Source: Anaerolineae bacterium (GTDB taxonomy: Bacteria > Chloroflexota > Anaerolineae > 4572-78 > J111). From it: a stretch of 64,000 nt of DNA. Of the stretch, positions 50,410 to 59,754 are shown in pieces. The notes under the pieces are model-generated. The model searched no databases, was not told the origin of the DNA, and worked only from the letters and a program-made list of their open reading frames with translations. Location: positions 1-64,000 of the forward strand of contig JAKLJP010000010.1 of NCBI GenBank assembly GCA_023151115.1, in the 5' to 3' direction. Position 1 is the stretch's first letter, and each line of letters starts with the position of its first letter. The translations under genes and the position numbers were made by a program.

Positions 50410-50853
50410 TTAAATCAAGTTTCGGTTGCGCAGCTTAAACGATAAATCGGCGGCAATATTCCGCATCACCTGGTAGCCCAGGTCGGTATTGGTTTCACAC
50501 AGACTCCTGAACTGGGCGCAGTCAATCGCCAGGAGCCGGGTCGGGGTAATTGCCTTGACCGTAGCCGAGCGTAGCCCGTTGTCAACCAGACCCATTTCGC
50601 CAAAACTTTGGCCTTTGCCCAGCGTCACTACCACCGGCTCCGCCTGGCTGGATTCACCCGATGAGCTTGTCATAATTCCAACAGTTCCTTCCTGAACCAG
50701 GTAAAGCTGCGCAGGCGGCGAGTTTCGCTCGACGATAATCCGGTCGGCTTCATAATCAACGGCCTGGCAAAGGTGGGCTACCTCATCCAGCATCGCTTCG
50801 GACAAACCAATAAACATTTCCACTTGTCTCAAAAAATCTTTAATTTCTGCCAT
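50410..50853 (-). CDS. Cyclic-nucleotide-binding domain protein without effector domain
   Basis: A 147-residue CNBD. ADRIIVERNSPPAQLYLVQE and VVTLGKGQSFGEMGLVDNGL contain the phosphate-binding cassette region, but the Arg-Ser/Thr-Ala pair is RSATV, so ligand binding is plausible. There is no DNA-binding HTH as in Crp. It may sense a nucleotide and act on a partner protein. GTG 50856 is a possible alternative start. Confidence 0.8.
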   Translation of the reverse strand: MAEIKDFLRQVEMFIGLSEAMLDEVAHLCQAVDYEADRIIVERNSPPAQLYLVQEGTVGIMTSSSGESSQAEPVVVTLGKGQSFGEMGLVDNGLRSATVKAITPTRLLAIDCAQFRSLCETNTDLGYQVMRNIAADLSFKLRNRNLI

Positions 50854-50960
50854 CACTTTCTCCCCAACACTCGGTTGTCATCATAGATGACCCGCTAAAC
50901 ACCTATTATTATAGCACACTTGACCCGGGTGATTAAAGGGTCAATGCGCCCAAACTTTCA

Positions 50961-51028
50961 AGTACCTTTGGGCAAAAAAGATAGTACCTTTTGTAACCTG
51001 CAAATAGTTTTTTTGAGTACTTTTGTGC
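50961..51028 (+). promoter_or_regulatory. Three direct repeats AGTACYTTTKG
   Basis: AGTACCTTTG at 50961, AGTACCTTTTG at 50983 and AGTACTTTTG at 51017, spaced 22 and 34 bp apart (about two and three helical turns). They lie upstream of a TATAAT at 51053 and look like activator or repressor binding sites. Confidence 0.5.
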
Positions 51029-51076
51029 CTATATTTTTTCCCCTTTATCACCTATAATGAAAGCGTCAATTGCCAG

Positions 51077-51119
51077 GGAGGGGCGGTCTGTAGATAGCGG
51101 GCCGCCTCCATTTTTTTTG
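51077..51119 (+). terminator. Attenuator-like terminator before the GNAT/ABC operon
   Basis: GGAGGGGCGG and CCGCCTCC form a stem followed by eight T, about 20 bp after the TATAAT at 51053-51058 and 32 bp before the first start codon. Confidence 0.75.
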
Positions 51120-51150
51120 AGATGAAACTTTGTGCCAATCGAGGGAACAG

Positions 51151-51966
51151 ATGAGGCATATAGCGACATCGAAAGTGGCTGAATTAGAGCGTCTCAATTA
51201 CCAGGCTATGATGGCTATCGCCCAGGTTACGCCCGGTGTAGACCTATACCTGCGAGACGATGTTATCATCACCAGCAACGCCGCATTTCCTTACCCCGAC
51301 GCTACCCACGCCTGCTTGCTGCAAGCTGATTCTACCACCGTAGATGCCCTGATTACTGAAATTATCGCCTATTTTCAGGCCAGAGCGCTGCCGCCAACCA
51401 TCTTTGTTTCTCCGGCCTGCGCACCCGCCAACCTGCCCGAACGCTTGCAGCAGCGTGGCTTTGTGGCCCAGCCGGAAACCGAAACCTGGCTGGCTTTTGA
51501 GAACTTGCTTGATGCTGCCGTGCCTGCCCTTGACCCCAAAATTACCGTTGAAGCCGTTACTCCGCCCACCCTCCCCGCCTTCATTGAGGCGATGTTGGCG
51601 GCCTTTGCTATGCCCGACGAATGGGCTCCTTTCATGACCCAATTGACCGCGCCTTCCGTGAGCCTGCCTGGAGTGTTCTACTTTGTAGCCTGGTCGGCCG
51701 GGCAGCCGGTTGGCACAGCGTCACTCATCTGTTATCAGAACACCGGTATTCTTGGGGGGGTAGGGGTGATACCGGCCTATCGAGGCAGCAAAGCGGCAGC
51801 CAATCTGTATTTTCAGGCCGGCCGAACCGCTCAAGCCCAGGGCGTGGACACCCTACTGTTGCAAACAACAGCCGGACGCTTGCTGGAACGATTGCTGCGT
51901 ATTGGCGGCTTCAAACCTATGTTTACCCGGACAGCTTATACCTTAACCGATGGACAGCTTGGTTAA
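51151..51966 (+). CDS. GNAT-family N-acetyltransferase
   Basis: The C-terminal half has the GNAT core: VAWSAGQPVGTASLICYQNT, then GILGGVGVIPAYRGSKAAAN with the acetyl-CoA loop (Q/RxxGxG-like YRGSKA), and a final RLLERLLRIGGFKPM. The N-terminal 130 residues form a second, degenerate GNAT-like or unrelated domain. AGGGA lies 4 bp before ATG 51151. Its end overlaps the ABC ATPase start by 17 bp, so they are coupled. Substrate unknown; resistance or peptide modification linked to the exporter is possible. Confidence 0.82.
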   Translation: MRHIATSKVAELERLNYQAMMAIAQVTPGVDLYLRDDVIITSNAAFPYPDATHACLLQADSTTVDALITEIIAYFQARALPPTIFVSPACAPANLPERLQQRGFVAQPETETWLAFENLLDAAVPALDPKITVEAVTPPTLPAFIEAMLAAFAMPDEWAPFMTQLTAPSVSLPGVFYFVAWSAGQPVGTASLICYQNTGILGGVGVIPAYRGSKAAANLYFQAGRTAQAQGVDTLLLQTTAGRLLERLLRIGGFKPMFTRTAYTLTDGQLG

Positions 51967-52678
51967 AATCAGCCAGTTAAAAAAAGTCTACCAGACCGGC
52001 CAGGTGACATTTGAGGCGCTCAAAGGCGTGTCGCTGGAGATTGCCGCCGGAGATTTTACAGCCATTATGGGCCACTCCGGCAGCGGCAAATCCACCTTAT
52101 TGCATCTAGTCGGTGGGCTGGACCGGCCCTGCGCTGGCTCGGTTCACGTTAATGGGCACGGCCTGCACACGCTGAACGAAACCGAGCTGGCCAAATTCCG
52201 TCGCCGACACATTGGCTTTATCTTTCAGTTTTTTAATTTGATTGAGAATTTAACCGTGCAAACCAATGTCGAACTGCCGGCCTTATTGCTGGAAAAAAAG
52301 GATAAAAAGGCCATTCGCACCCACGCTCTGGCCTTGCTAGAGCGGCTGGGTATTGGCGACCAGGCGACCAAACATCCCTGGGAACTATCGGGCGGCCAGC
52401 AGCAGCGCGTTGCCATTGCCAGAGCCTTGATTAATCAGCCCACCCTGCTGCTGGCCGACGAGCCAACCGGCAACCTGGACAGCGTGAGCGGCGAGGAGGT
52501 GCTGAATATTCTCCAGGAGTTCAACACTCAGGGCCAGACTATTTTAATGGTCACGCACGATGCCTTGGCGGCGGCCAGGGCTAAATGTGTCTTGTTTATC
52601 CACGACGGCTGTCTGGTGGACAGTCTGCCCGGCGGCGATGCCCGGCAGATTGCCCAACGACTGGCGGAGCTGCGCTGA
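51950..52678 (+). CDS. ABC transporter ATPase, MacB/LolD type
   Basis: Walker A GHSGSGKST at 41-49, signature LSGGQQQ at 146-152 and Walker B LLLADEPTGNLD at about 167-178. The sequence after Walker A (LLHLVGGLDRPCAGSV) and the ELAKFRRRHIGFIFQFFNLI stretch are typical of the MacB/LolD/FtsE group. It powers the permease encoded next, whose start overlaps its stop by 1 bp. Confidence 0.93.
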   Translation: MDSLVKISQLKKVYQTGQVTFEALKGVSLEIAAGDFTAIMGHSGSGKSTLLHLVGGLDRPCAGSVHVNGHGLHTLNETELAKFRRRHIGFIFQFFNLIENLTVQTNVELPALLLEKKDKKAIRTHALALLERLGIGDQATKHPWELSGGQQQRVAIARALINQPTLLLADEPTGNLDSVSGEEVLNILQEFNTQGQTILMVTHDALAAARAKCVLFIHDGCLVDSLPGGDARQIAQRLAELR

Positions 52679-55005
52679 TGGAAGCCATCCTTTCAAAAAT
52701 GAAAGCCGACCTAACCAGCCGGCCGCTTATCTCCCTATTGATTATCTTGACCATTATTGCGGCTTCAACCCTGTTGACCCTGGCTCTGGCGACGCTGCTG
52801 CACCTCAACGCGCCTTACGACAAAACCTTTGCCGATTTGAACGGGGCGCACCTGTGGCTTTATTTCAAGCGCGAACGTATCCGTGCCCGCGACATCGAGC
52901 GGATTGAATCGCTGCCGGAGGTGACGGCCAGCACCGGGGTACAGTACAGCGTCCAGAGCCGGGTGCGGATTGGCGACACGCGGGTGCTGAGCAGTCTGCG
53001 GGTGCTGCCGGTTGAGACGCAGCCGGTGGTCAATCAGTTGTTAATCCAGCAGGGCCGCTATCTGAGCGACCGCCAGGCCGAAATCGTCGCCAATGAGGAT
53101 TTTGGCTATTTTTACCATCTCGCTGTGGGCGACACGGTTGGCATCACCGGCGCGGATGGCAAAGAGGTCAATTTGCCGGTGGCCGGACTGGCTTACAACC
53201 CTATGTGGGATACCTATCGCAGCGTCCAACCGCCCTACCTCTACCTGAGCGAAGAAACCCTGCGCGAGTTGTTCCCCGACGAAGCCGATTGGGAGTGGTC
53301 CATCGGCCTGCGCCTGGCTAACCCGGAGGCTGCGGCTGAAACTCTGGCCCAGGTTAAAGCGCTGCTGCGCCCCAACACGCTGGACAAGCATACCGATTGG
53401 CGTGATGTACGAACCTCGGCTATTTTTGAGATGCAGCTCAACTTTGTTTTTTTGGCCGCCTTTAGCCTTTTTGCGATTGGGGCGACTGTGCTGGTAGTTG
53501 CCAGCAGCATCAGTTCGGTGGTGCTGGCTCAGTTCAAACAAATTGGCCTGCTCAAAGCCATCGGCTTTACCCAGAACCAGATTTTATGCCTTTATTTGGG
53601 CCAATATGTGGTGTTGAGTTTGTTGGGCAGCACCATCGGCTTGGTTCTGGGCATCCTCCTGTCGCCGCTGGCGGTGGATAACATTGCCGCTTCGCTCAAC
53701 ACCCGCCAAAGTTCGTCCGATGCGCTGGTGGCGGCTTTAGTTTTGCTGATTGTGCCGGGGGTGGTTACTTTGACCACCCTCAACGCCGCCCGGCGGGGAG
53801 CCAACGCCAATATTATCAAAGCCATTGCTGTTGGGGCCGAAGCGCCGCGCCGTAGGAGTTTTTGGGGAGTCAACCTGGCTGCGCGTCTGAATTTGCCGCT
53901 CATTTTTATCCTGGGGTTGGATGAGATTTTTGCCAAACCCTGGCGTTCCGGCCTGACCGGTCTAAATTTGACTCTGGGGGTGGTCGGCATTGTGTTTGGC
54001 CTGACCCTCAACGAAACCCTGACCGCCTATCAAGCCAATCCGGCCTTGTTGGGCATTATCTACGATGCCGTCGTAACCCGCGACGAAACCAGCCACAGCC
54101 AGACCCAACATCTGCTCGAAACTGCGCCCGGCGTCGAAGCTTTTTACGGCCAGCATCTCGTTGACGCCAAAACCCTGAGCGGCCAGACCTTCCAAATCCG
54201 GGCCGTCGAAGGAGAGTTGGCGGCCTTTCCTTTCAAAGTTACCGGAGGGCGTTTCTTTCAGCCCGACACCCATGAAGCGATTGCCGGTCAAGGGCTGCTC
54301 GATTGGCTGGGGCTGCAAGTAGGCGACGAGCTAACCGTTGTTCTGGACAAAGCCGACAGCCGGCCCGTCACCTGGCAGATTGTCGGCCAGTACGCCGAAA
54401 CTAGCAACGCCGGGCAGATGATGATGGTCAGCCTGCCGATTGCCGCCCGCTCTCTCAAACCTTTGAAGCCAACCGAGTATTATCTAAAATTGAGCGCCGG
54501 GGCCGATATCGGCCAATTAAAACAGATGTTGCAGCCGGGCCGCCAGCCCGATTTAACCTTGACCCTGGTCGAGCAGGCCATTCCCTGGACTATTTTTTAT
54601 CTGCAACTGGCTATCTTTGCGCTGGCGGCAGTTCTGATTGGCATGGCCATGGTCAACGTGTTTAACACCGCCCTGCTGGCCGTGCAGGAAAAACTGCGGA
54701 CCGTCGGCGTGCTGAAAACAGTCGGTATGACCCCCGGCCAGGTAGTGGCGATGGTCAATACCACCGCCGGGATTTTGGGCCTGGCCGCCGTAATCTTAGG
54801 TATCCCGTTAGGCTGGGTTTTTACCCAGGGTATGCTGAATGTCGTAGCCGGTAATTTTGGCTTCGGGCAGGTTGAAGTGACCTTGAACCTCTTTTATATT
54901 TTGCTCTTGATTCCGCTCATGGTTGGCGTGAGCATCGCTGGCAGTTTTATCCCGGCCCGGCAGGCCGCGGCCGCGCCGATTGTCAAGGTGCTGCGGCGAG
55001 AATAA
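52678..55005 (+). CDS. FtsX/MacB-type ABC permease, duplicated
   Basis: About 775 residues with an N-terminal helix, an extracytoplasmic domain (about 45-255), three helices with the FtsX core (about 265-385), then a second extracytoplasmic domain and three more helices ending GSFIPARQAAAAPIVKVLRR. This LolC/E- or DevC-like architecture belongs to exporters of lipids, lipoproteins or peptides and does not import. ATG 52678 is set by the TGATG overlap with the ATPase gene. Confidence 0.88.
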   Translation: MEAILSKMKADLTSRPLISLLIILTIIAASTLLTLALATLLHLNAPYDKTFADLNGAHLWLYFKRERIRARDIERIESLPEVTASTGVQYSVQSRVRIGDTRVLSSLRVLPVETQPVVNQLLIQQGRYLSDRQAEIVANEDFGYFYHLAVGDTVGITGADGKEVNLPVAGLAYNPMWDTYRSVQPPYLYLSEETLRELFPDEADWEWSIGLRLANPEAAAETLAQVKALLRPNTLDKHTDWRDVRTSAIFEMQLNFVFLAAFSLFAIGATVLVVASSISSVVLAQFKQIGLLKAIGFTQNQILCLYLGQYVVLSLLGSTIGLVLGILLSPLAVDNIAASLNTRQSSSDALVAALVLLIVPGVVTLTTLNAARRGANANIIKAIAVGAEAPRRRSFWGVNLAARLNLPLIFILGLDEIFAKPWRSGLTGLNLTLGVVGIVFGLTLNETLTAYQANPALLGIIYDAVVTRDETSHSQTQHLLETAPGVEAFYGQHLVDAKTLSGQTFQIRAVEGELAAFPFKVTGGRFFQPDTHEAIAGQGLLDWLGLQVGDELTVVLDKADSRPVTWQIVGQYAETSNAGQMMMVSLPIAARSLKPLKPTEYYLKLSAGADIGQLKQMLQPGRQPDLTLTLVEQAIPWTIFYLQLAIFALAAVLIGMAMVNVFNTALLAVQEKLRTVGVLKTVGMTPGQVVAMVNTTAGILGLAAVILGIPLGWVFTQGMLNVVAGNFGFGQVEVTLNLFYILLLIPLMVGVSIAGSFIPARQAAAAPIVKVLRRE

Positions 55006-55041
55006 AAAGTCTCTCTTTACCAACCAAATCGGCGTTTCCGT

Positions 55042-55100
55042 CTGAGGCTAAGGCTGAGGCTAAGAACGAAGGTTATGCTTAGCCTTAGCCTCAGCCTCAG
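55042..55100. repeat. Hexamer inverted repeat (TRAGGC family)
   Basis: CTGAGGCTAAGGCTGAGGCT and three more bases (55042-55064) pair perfectly with the sequence at 55078-55100. It separates the ABC exporter from the P450 gene. Confidence 0.88.
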
Positions 55101-55167
55101 CCTTAAGAGGGTATGAGTCAAATGTTGAGTAATTACAATAAAACCGTCCACCGATGGAAGGAGGAAC

Positions 55168-56499
55168 ATGATGATTTCTGAAGCTATCAGTCCAAAAATC
55201 GCTCCCGGCCCGCAGGAATTTCCCGACCTGTGGCAAAATCCGCTGCAAACCCTGGTGGATGCTGCCCGCGACTACGGCGATGTTGTCTGCCTGGACCCAC
55301 ACGAGCGCCGCATCTATCTGGTCACCCACCCTGACCATATCAAGCACGTTTTGCAGGACAATTACCGCAACTATCGCCGCGACGCCGACAGCTTCAAGCT
55401 GCTGGCCGGCAACGGTTTGATTGTCAGCGAGGGTGATTTCTGGCTGCGCCAGCGCCGCCTGATTCAGCCGGCTTTCCACCGCCAGCAAATTGCCGCCCTA
55501 ACGGCCACTATGACGGAAGTGACGGCGGCCATGTTGGAGCGTTGGCAGGCGGCGGCTGAACATGGTGAGCCGCTCGACCTGCTGGCCGAGATGATGAAGC
55601 TAACCTTGACCATCATTGTCAAAACTATGTTCGGCGGCGATGTGACCGAGGAGGTTGAAGCCGCGGCCCATGCTCTGGATGTGGGGCAGGCATATCTCTA
55701 TCAGCAGGGTTGGGATTACGCCGGTGAGCTTGGCGACTCCGGCGAAGTTGAGTTTCGGCAGGCCATGGACACCCTCGACCGGATGGTTTACCGGCTCATT
55801 GACCAGCGCCGCCGCAGCGGGGAAGCGCGCCCGGATTTGCTGTCTATGCTGCTGCAAGCCCGTGATGAAGAGACAGGCGAGGGTATGAGCGAGCAGCAGC
55901 TCCGTGATGAGATTGTGACCATCTTTGGCGCAGGCCGCGACACCACTGCCTTGGGTCTGGCGTGGACCTGGTATCTGCTCGACCAGCACCCGGAGGTGGA
56001 GCGCCACCTGCGGGCTGAGGTGAGCCAGGTTTTGGCGGGACGAGTCCCTACCTTTGCCGACCTACCCCATCTGGCCTATACCCGGCAGGTGTTCGAGGAG
56101 GCATTGCGGCTCTATCCGCCCGGCTGGATGACGGCCCGGCTGTCGTTGGGCGAGGACGAAATCGGCGGCTACCTTATCCCGGCCAACGCCGAAATCTTCC
56201 TCTGCCCTTACGTAACCCACCGTCGCCCCGATTTGTGGGAGCAGCCCGACCGCTTTGACCCGGAGCGTTTTGCCCCGGAACGCTCCGCCGGCCGGCCTCG
56301 TTTTGCCTACTTTCCCTTCGGTGGTGGGCCACGGGTCTGTATCGGCAATACATTTGCGCTGGTCGAGGCGCAGTTGGTGCTAGCCATGGTCACACAGGCT
56401 TACCAGTTGCGGCTGTTCCCCGGCTGTCAGGTCGAGCCGGAAGCATTGATTACCCTGCGGCCAAAGAATCTGTGGATGACGGTGACTCGTGAAGCGTGA
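55168..56499 (+). CDS. Cytochrome P450
   Basis: A full-length soluble P450 of 443 residues. The I-helix oxygen-binding motif is AGRDTT (255-260), the K-helix ExxR is EEALRLYP (about 311-318), and the heme-binding loop is FPFGGGPRVCIG with Cys at 391. The length and the PAFHRQQ segment recall CYP102A/CYP110-like fatty acid or terpene hydroxylases. AAGGAGG precedes ATG 55168. No ferredoxin gene is adjacent. Its nearness to the diterpene genes, 5.4 kb away, is noted but not proof of a link. Its last codons form part of a GTGANNC heptamer repeat. Confidence 0.93.
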   Translation: MMISEAISPKIAPGPQEFPDLWQNPLQTLVDAARDYGDVVCLDPHERRIYLVTHPDHIKHVLQDNYRNYRRDADSFKLLAGNGLIVSEGDFWLRQRRLIQPAFHRQQIAALTATMTEVTAAMLERWQAAAEHGEPLDLLAEMMKLTLTIIVKTMFGGDVTEEVEAAAHALDVGQAYLYQQGWDYAGELGDSGEVEFRQAMDTLDRMVYRLIDQRRRSGEARPDLLSMLLQARDEETGEGMSEQQLRDEIVTIFGAGRDTTALGLAWTWYLLDQHPEVERHLRAEVSQVLAGRVPTFADLPHLAYTRQVFEEALRLYPPGWMTARLSLGEDEIGGYLIPANAEIFLCPYVTHRRPDLWEQPDRFDPERFAPERSAGRPRFAYFPFGGGPRVCIGNTFALVEAQLVLAMVTQAYQLRLFPGCQVEPEALITLRPKNLWMTVTREA

Positions 56500-56516
56500 T
56501 ACGTGAGGTGTAAGAA
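56482..56516. repeat. GTGANNC heptamers at the P450 stop codon
   Basis: GTGACTC-GTGAAGC-GTGATAC-GTGAGGT-GTAAGAA, five units in register. The TGA stop codon of the P450 gene lies within the third. Confidence 0.8.
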
Positions 56517-56673
56517 GAGTTCACATTATAGTTCTCCAGAAAAGTTTTCGCCACCGAAACAGGTAGCAGGTAACAAATTGCTACTTTGTTACTCCCGCCC
56601 CTTCGGGTGCGCCGAAGGGCGTGCTACCTTGATTGTTGGGAAAGAATTTTTCTGGACACCCATATTACAAAAA

Positions 56674-56701
56674 GCGTAAAATGTAATGCGTAATGACTGA
56701 T
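56674..56701. repeat. GCGTAAT heptamers at the GT87 start codon
   Basis: GCGTAAA-ATGTAAT-GCGTAAT-GACTGAT; the ATG at 56693 of the next gene is formed inside. Confidence 0.7.
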
Positions 56702-58168
56702 TATCGAGAAATCATTACGTTTTATGAACATCAAGCATTTGTCTGGTTTATGAATCTGGTCAATTTAATCAACATAACTCATATTCGTCGCCTGTGGCTT
56801 GAATCTAAGGTTTACCGGCGGATTCTGCTGGCGACTTTGATTTACCTGATGGTGCGGCTGGCTTTGCAGGGTGTGGTGCTGGCCCAGGTCTGGTCGGCGG
56901 GGCCGGTGGCTTCGGAAACCACGCTGATTTCGAATGATCTGCAAATCTACATGGCCGCGGCCAATCGGTTGACTAACGGACAGGACCTCTATTTGCAGGA
57001 GGCGCTGGACAAAATTGCCGTTTTTCAATATGCCCCTGCCTTTGCCCTGGTGTTGACGCCGCTCCTGCCGGTTCCATTTGGCCTGCTGGCGGCGCTGTAT
57101 ACTCTGCTCATTATCGGCTGTTATGGGCTGCTCTACCTGTGGTGGGGGCGAATTTTTCGCCGTCTGGGCCTTGACCGGGCCGAGGCGATGCTGGCCTGGA
57201 CTTTGCCGGTCTGGATTGTCTTTGCCGCCTTTTGGGGCGACTTGGCCTATCTCAATGTCTATGTCATCACTGCCTTGTGCTGCACCCTGCTGATCGAAGC
57301 CGTGTTGGATGAGCGGCTGGGCTGGGCGCTGCTGTGGGTGTCGCTGTTATTACCCAGCAAACCCTATCTGGCTTTTCCGTTAGCTCTCCCGCTTATTTTG
57401 GGCCGCTTCCGCTTTTTCTGGAAATTATTGGCCGGAACCGTAGCCATCTACGGCGCGGTAATGGGTCTGACCATCCTGCTGATGGGACCGGCTTACGGCT
57501 GGGCGCAGCACCTGGCCTATCTGCGCTTTCTGGCCGAAATGACCGCCAACTTCCCCTGGCGCACGCCTGAAAGCGGTTTTTTGGGCTACAACCATTCCAT
57601 CCTGCAAATTACCTTCTTCTTGCTGGGGGTGACTCCGGCAGCGCAAGCTCTGGCGACCGGCCTGAAAGTGCTGCTGCTTCTACCCCTGGCCGGGGTGAGC
57701 CTGCGCCATCTGCTCCATTCTACCCATCGCCCCGGCCGAGAGACGCCCCTGCTGAGTCTGGACCTGGCTTTTGCCCTCTGCACCGGCGCTTTTATCTGGC
57801 TGGATATTGTTTGGGAACTGACCCTGGGGGCGGTAATTTTTGCTTATCTGTTGGCCACGCTGACCAGCCGCAGCGCCAAAATTTGGGCCTGGGCCGTTTT
57901 TCTGCCCTATGCCCTGTTAGATGTGTGGCAGGTTATCAGCTTTGTGGCCCTCGGTCCGGCTATTTTGGCCGATGGTTTCTATGTCTGGACCGACCCCAGC
58001 ATCTACCTGCCACTGGTGATGCTGGTCATACTGGTTTTTCATGCGCTGTTGGTCAAGCGGCTGTGGTCTGCCTCTTATGCCAACATCGTGGAACTGACAG
58101 AGAAAATTCCAGACTTTTCCATCTATGCTCCAGTTCAAGCAAGCCAAGACAAACAGGTTGCCTCATGA
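56693..58168 (+). CDS. GT87-like polyprenyl-phosphate-dependent glycosyltransferase (DUF2029)
   Basis: About eleven membrane helices. The first periplasmic loop has SNDLQIYMAAANRLTNGQDL and FQYAPAFALVLTPLLPVPFG, as in DUF2029/GT87 mannosyltransferases, where an Asp in this loop is catalytic. SKPYLAFPLALPLIL is also typical. The sugar and acceptor are unknown. The N-terminus starts in a repeat, so the first 30 residues are uncertain. The next gene overlaps by 4 bp (ATGA), so the two act together. Confidence 0.78.
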   Translation: MTDYREIITFYEHQAFVWFMNLVNLINITHIRRLWLESKVYRRILLATLIYLMVRLALQGVVLAQVWSAGPVASETTLISNDLQIYMAAANRLTNGQDLYLQEALDKIAVFQYAPAFALVLTPLLPVPFGLLAALYTLLIIGCYGLLYLWWGRIFRRLGLDRAEAMLAWTLPVWIVFAAFWGDLAYLNVYVITALCCTLLIEAVLDERLGWALLWVSLLLPSKPYLAFPLALPLILGRFRFFWKLLAGTVAIYGAVMGLTILLMGPAYGWAQHLAYLRFLAEMTANFPWRTPESGFLGYNHSILQITFFLLGVTPAAQALATGLKVLLLLPLAGVSLRHLLHSTHRPGRETPLLSLDLAFALCTGAFIWLDIVWELTLGAVIFAYLLATLTSRSAKIWAWAVFLPYALLDVWQVISFVALGPAILADGFYVWTDPSIYLPLVMLVILVFHALLVKRLWSASYANIVELTEKIPDFSIYAPVQASQDKQVAS

Positions 58169-59736
58169 ATCTCAATCCGATACCCTTTAAAGGTCTGGCT
58201 GTTACCAACTCTCAAGCCGGGGTGAGCCTTTCCCGGTTTGAGTTTCTACTGGGCCTGTGGGTCATCTGGCGGCTGCCGCTGTTGCTGGCGCTGCTTTATT
58301 TTTTTGCGCCGGATGAATTTATCTGGCTGGCGACGATTATCGCGATTCACCTGGTTGGGACGCTGCCGGAAAGATTGGTCTTTTTTCTGGTGATTGCCCT
58401 GGCATTGGGTGGATGCTTTGTTTTAGCGCAGCGGCTGCCAGCCCGGCGATGGCGTTTCCTGCTGCCCTTTGTGTTTGCTTTTGGTTTATTTTGGGGTCTG
58501 TTTCAACTTGTGCCGGGTCTGCCGCCCCTTATCGCCGCCCTCTTGCTGACAGGTGTTTTGGCTATTAATACTATTTCAACGCCTGAGCTGGTCAACTTCA
58601 TGTCTAATAAACCGGGCCGGCTGATAGCCAATTTTATCTTTGGATTTGCCGTTGGCCTGTCCGAACTGCTGCTGCTGAAACCTTTGGTTCTGTGGCTGTT
58701 CCGGCTTCAACAGACCTCAAAAGTCTTTAAGACCTTTGAGGTCTTCACAGGTTATGTCCTTGTGCCCGGATTAGCTGCCTTACTATTAGACCCCTACAGT
58801 TTGAGCGATTTCCACCGGACGCTCTGGCCCGACCCGGCCGTTCAGCTTTTGGCCCGCGAGAATTATAGTTGGACCGAGCTGGATGTGGAGCGCCGGGTGT
58901 TGTACGCCAGCGGTTATGGGACAAATTATCTACATGCGTTTGACCTTGATAAGCCAGACCAACCGCCCCGCCTCTCGCCGGTAGAAAATGGATATGCTCA
59001 AGGGTTTGCTTACAACCCCGTCGAGCAGGAAATCTATCTTTATAATGTCCTGACCTACCACCTGCTGACTCTGGACGCGGCCAGCCTGGAACTAAAAAAG
59101 TCGGAGGCGACCAAATCACTGTCGCCGGGGGATGTCTGGATCGCCTGGGATCCATTCTCCGACAGGCTGGTTATTGCTTCTGAGGCTGATGAGCAGGTGG
59201 GCGTCCCGACCATCATCGTTGACCGGCCAACAGGCCAACTTCGGGCTGAATTGAACCTTGACCCCGGCAACATCGCCCTGCATCCCAGCCGCCCCTGGCT
59301 GTATATGAGCTTTTTGCGGCGGGTCAATGAGTTGATAGTCTACGATCTAGAGCAGCAGCGTATCATCAAACGCACCTCAGTCCCGGAGCGGTTGGACCGT
59401 TTGATTTTTGCGCCGGGGGAACAAGGTATAGAATTGTTTGCGTCGGCCCCGCTGAACTCGACCGTGCTGCGCTTTGACGCGGAGACGTTGGAGCGCAAAG
59501 ACAGCCTCAAAACGCTTTTTGGGGGGCGGGCCATCGCCGTGGATACAAGCCGCAACTGGCTGCTCTGCGGCAGTTTGGTGACACACCAGCTTGAGGTGAT
59601 TGACCTGACCACCGGGCAGCGGGTCGCCGCCTATTATCTTGGTCCGTGGCTGCGGACTATTGTTCTTGACAGCCGGGCCGGGGTGGCTTATGTTTCTTCG
59701 CATGGGGGGCTTTTTGCCGTGCAGTACGCCGAATGA
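58165..59736 (+). CDS. Membrane protein with C-terminal beta-propeller
   Basis: Residues 1-215 hold six to seven membrane helices. The C-terminal 300 residues are a beta-propeller of YVTN/WD-like blades (RVLYASGYGTNYLHAFDLDK, IYLYNVLTYHLLTLDAASLE, LIVYDLEQQRIIKRTSVPER, LEVIDLTTGQRVAAYYLGPW). It is coupled to the GT87-like gene and followed after 18 bp by the histidine kinase gene, so it may be an extracytoplasmic binding module of a glycan or signal pathway. No enzyme motif seen. Confidence 0.72.
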   Translation: MNLNPIPFKGLAVTNSQAGVSLSRFEFLLGLWVIWRLPLLLALLYFFAPDEFIWLATIIAIHLVGTLPERLVFFLVIALALGGCFVLAQRLPARRWRFLLPFVFAFGLFWGLFQLVPGLPPLIAALLLTGVLAINTISTPELVNFMSNKPGRLIANFIFGFAVGLSELLLLKPLVLWLFRLQQTSKVFKTFEVFTGYVLVPGLAALLLDPYSLSDFHRTLWPDPAVQLLARENYSWTELDVERRVLYASGYGTNYLHAFDLDKPDQPPRLSPVENGYAQGFAYNPVEQEIYLYNVLTYHLLTLDAASLELKKSEATKSLSPGDVWIAWDPFSDRLVIASEADEQVGVPTIIVDRPTGQLRAELNLDPGNIALHPSRPWLYMSFLRRVNELIVYDLEQQRIIKRTSVPERLDRLIFAPGEQGIELFASAPLNSTVLRFDAETLERKDSLKTLFGGRAIAVDTSRNWLLCGSLVTHQLEVIDLTTGQRVAAYYLGPWLRTIVLDSRAGVAYVSSHGGLFAVQYAE

Positions 59737-59754
59737 TCGGAGAGGTTGAAATTT

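Noticed and set aside
52585..52677. A longer N-terminus for the ABC permease
   Set aside because: The extension overlaps the ATPase gene in another frame; the TGATG junction at 52676-52680 gives the natural start.
57811..58164. A longer N-terminus for the beta-propeller protein
   Set aside because: It overlaps the GT87-like gene in another frame; ATGA at 58165 is the natural junction.
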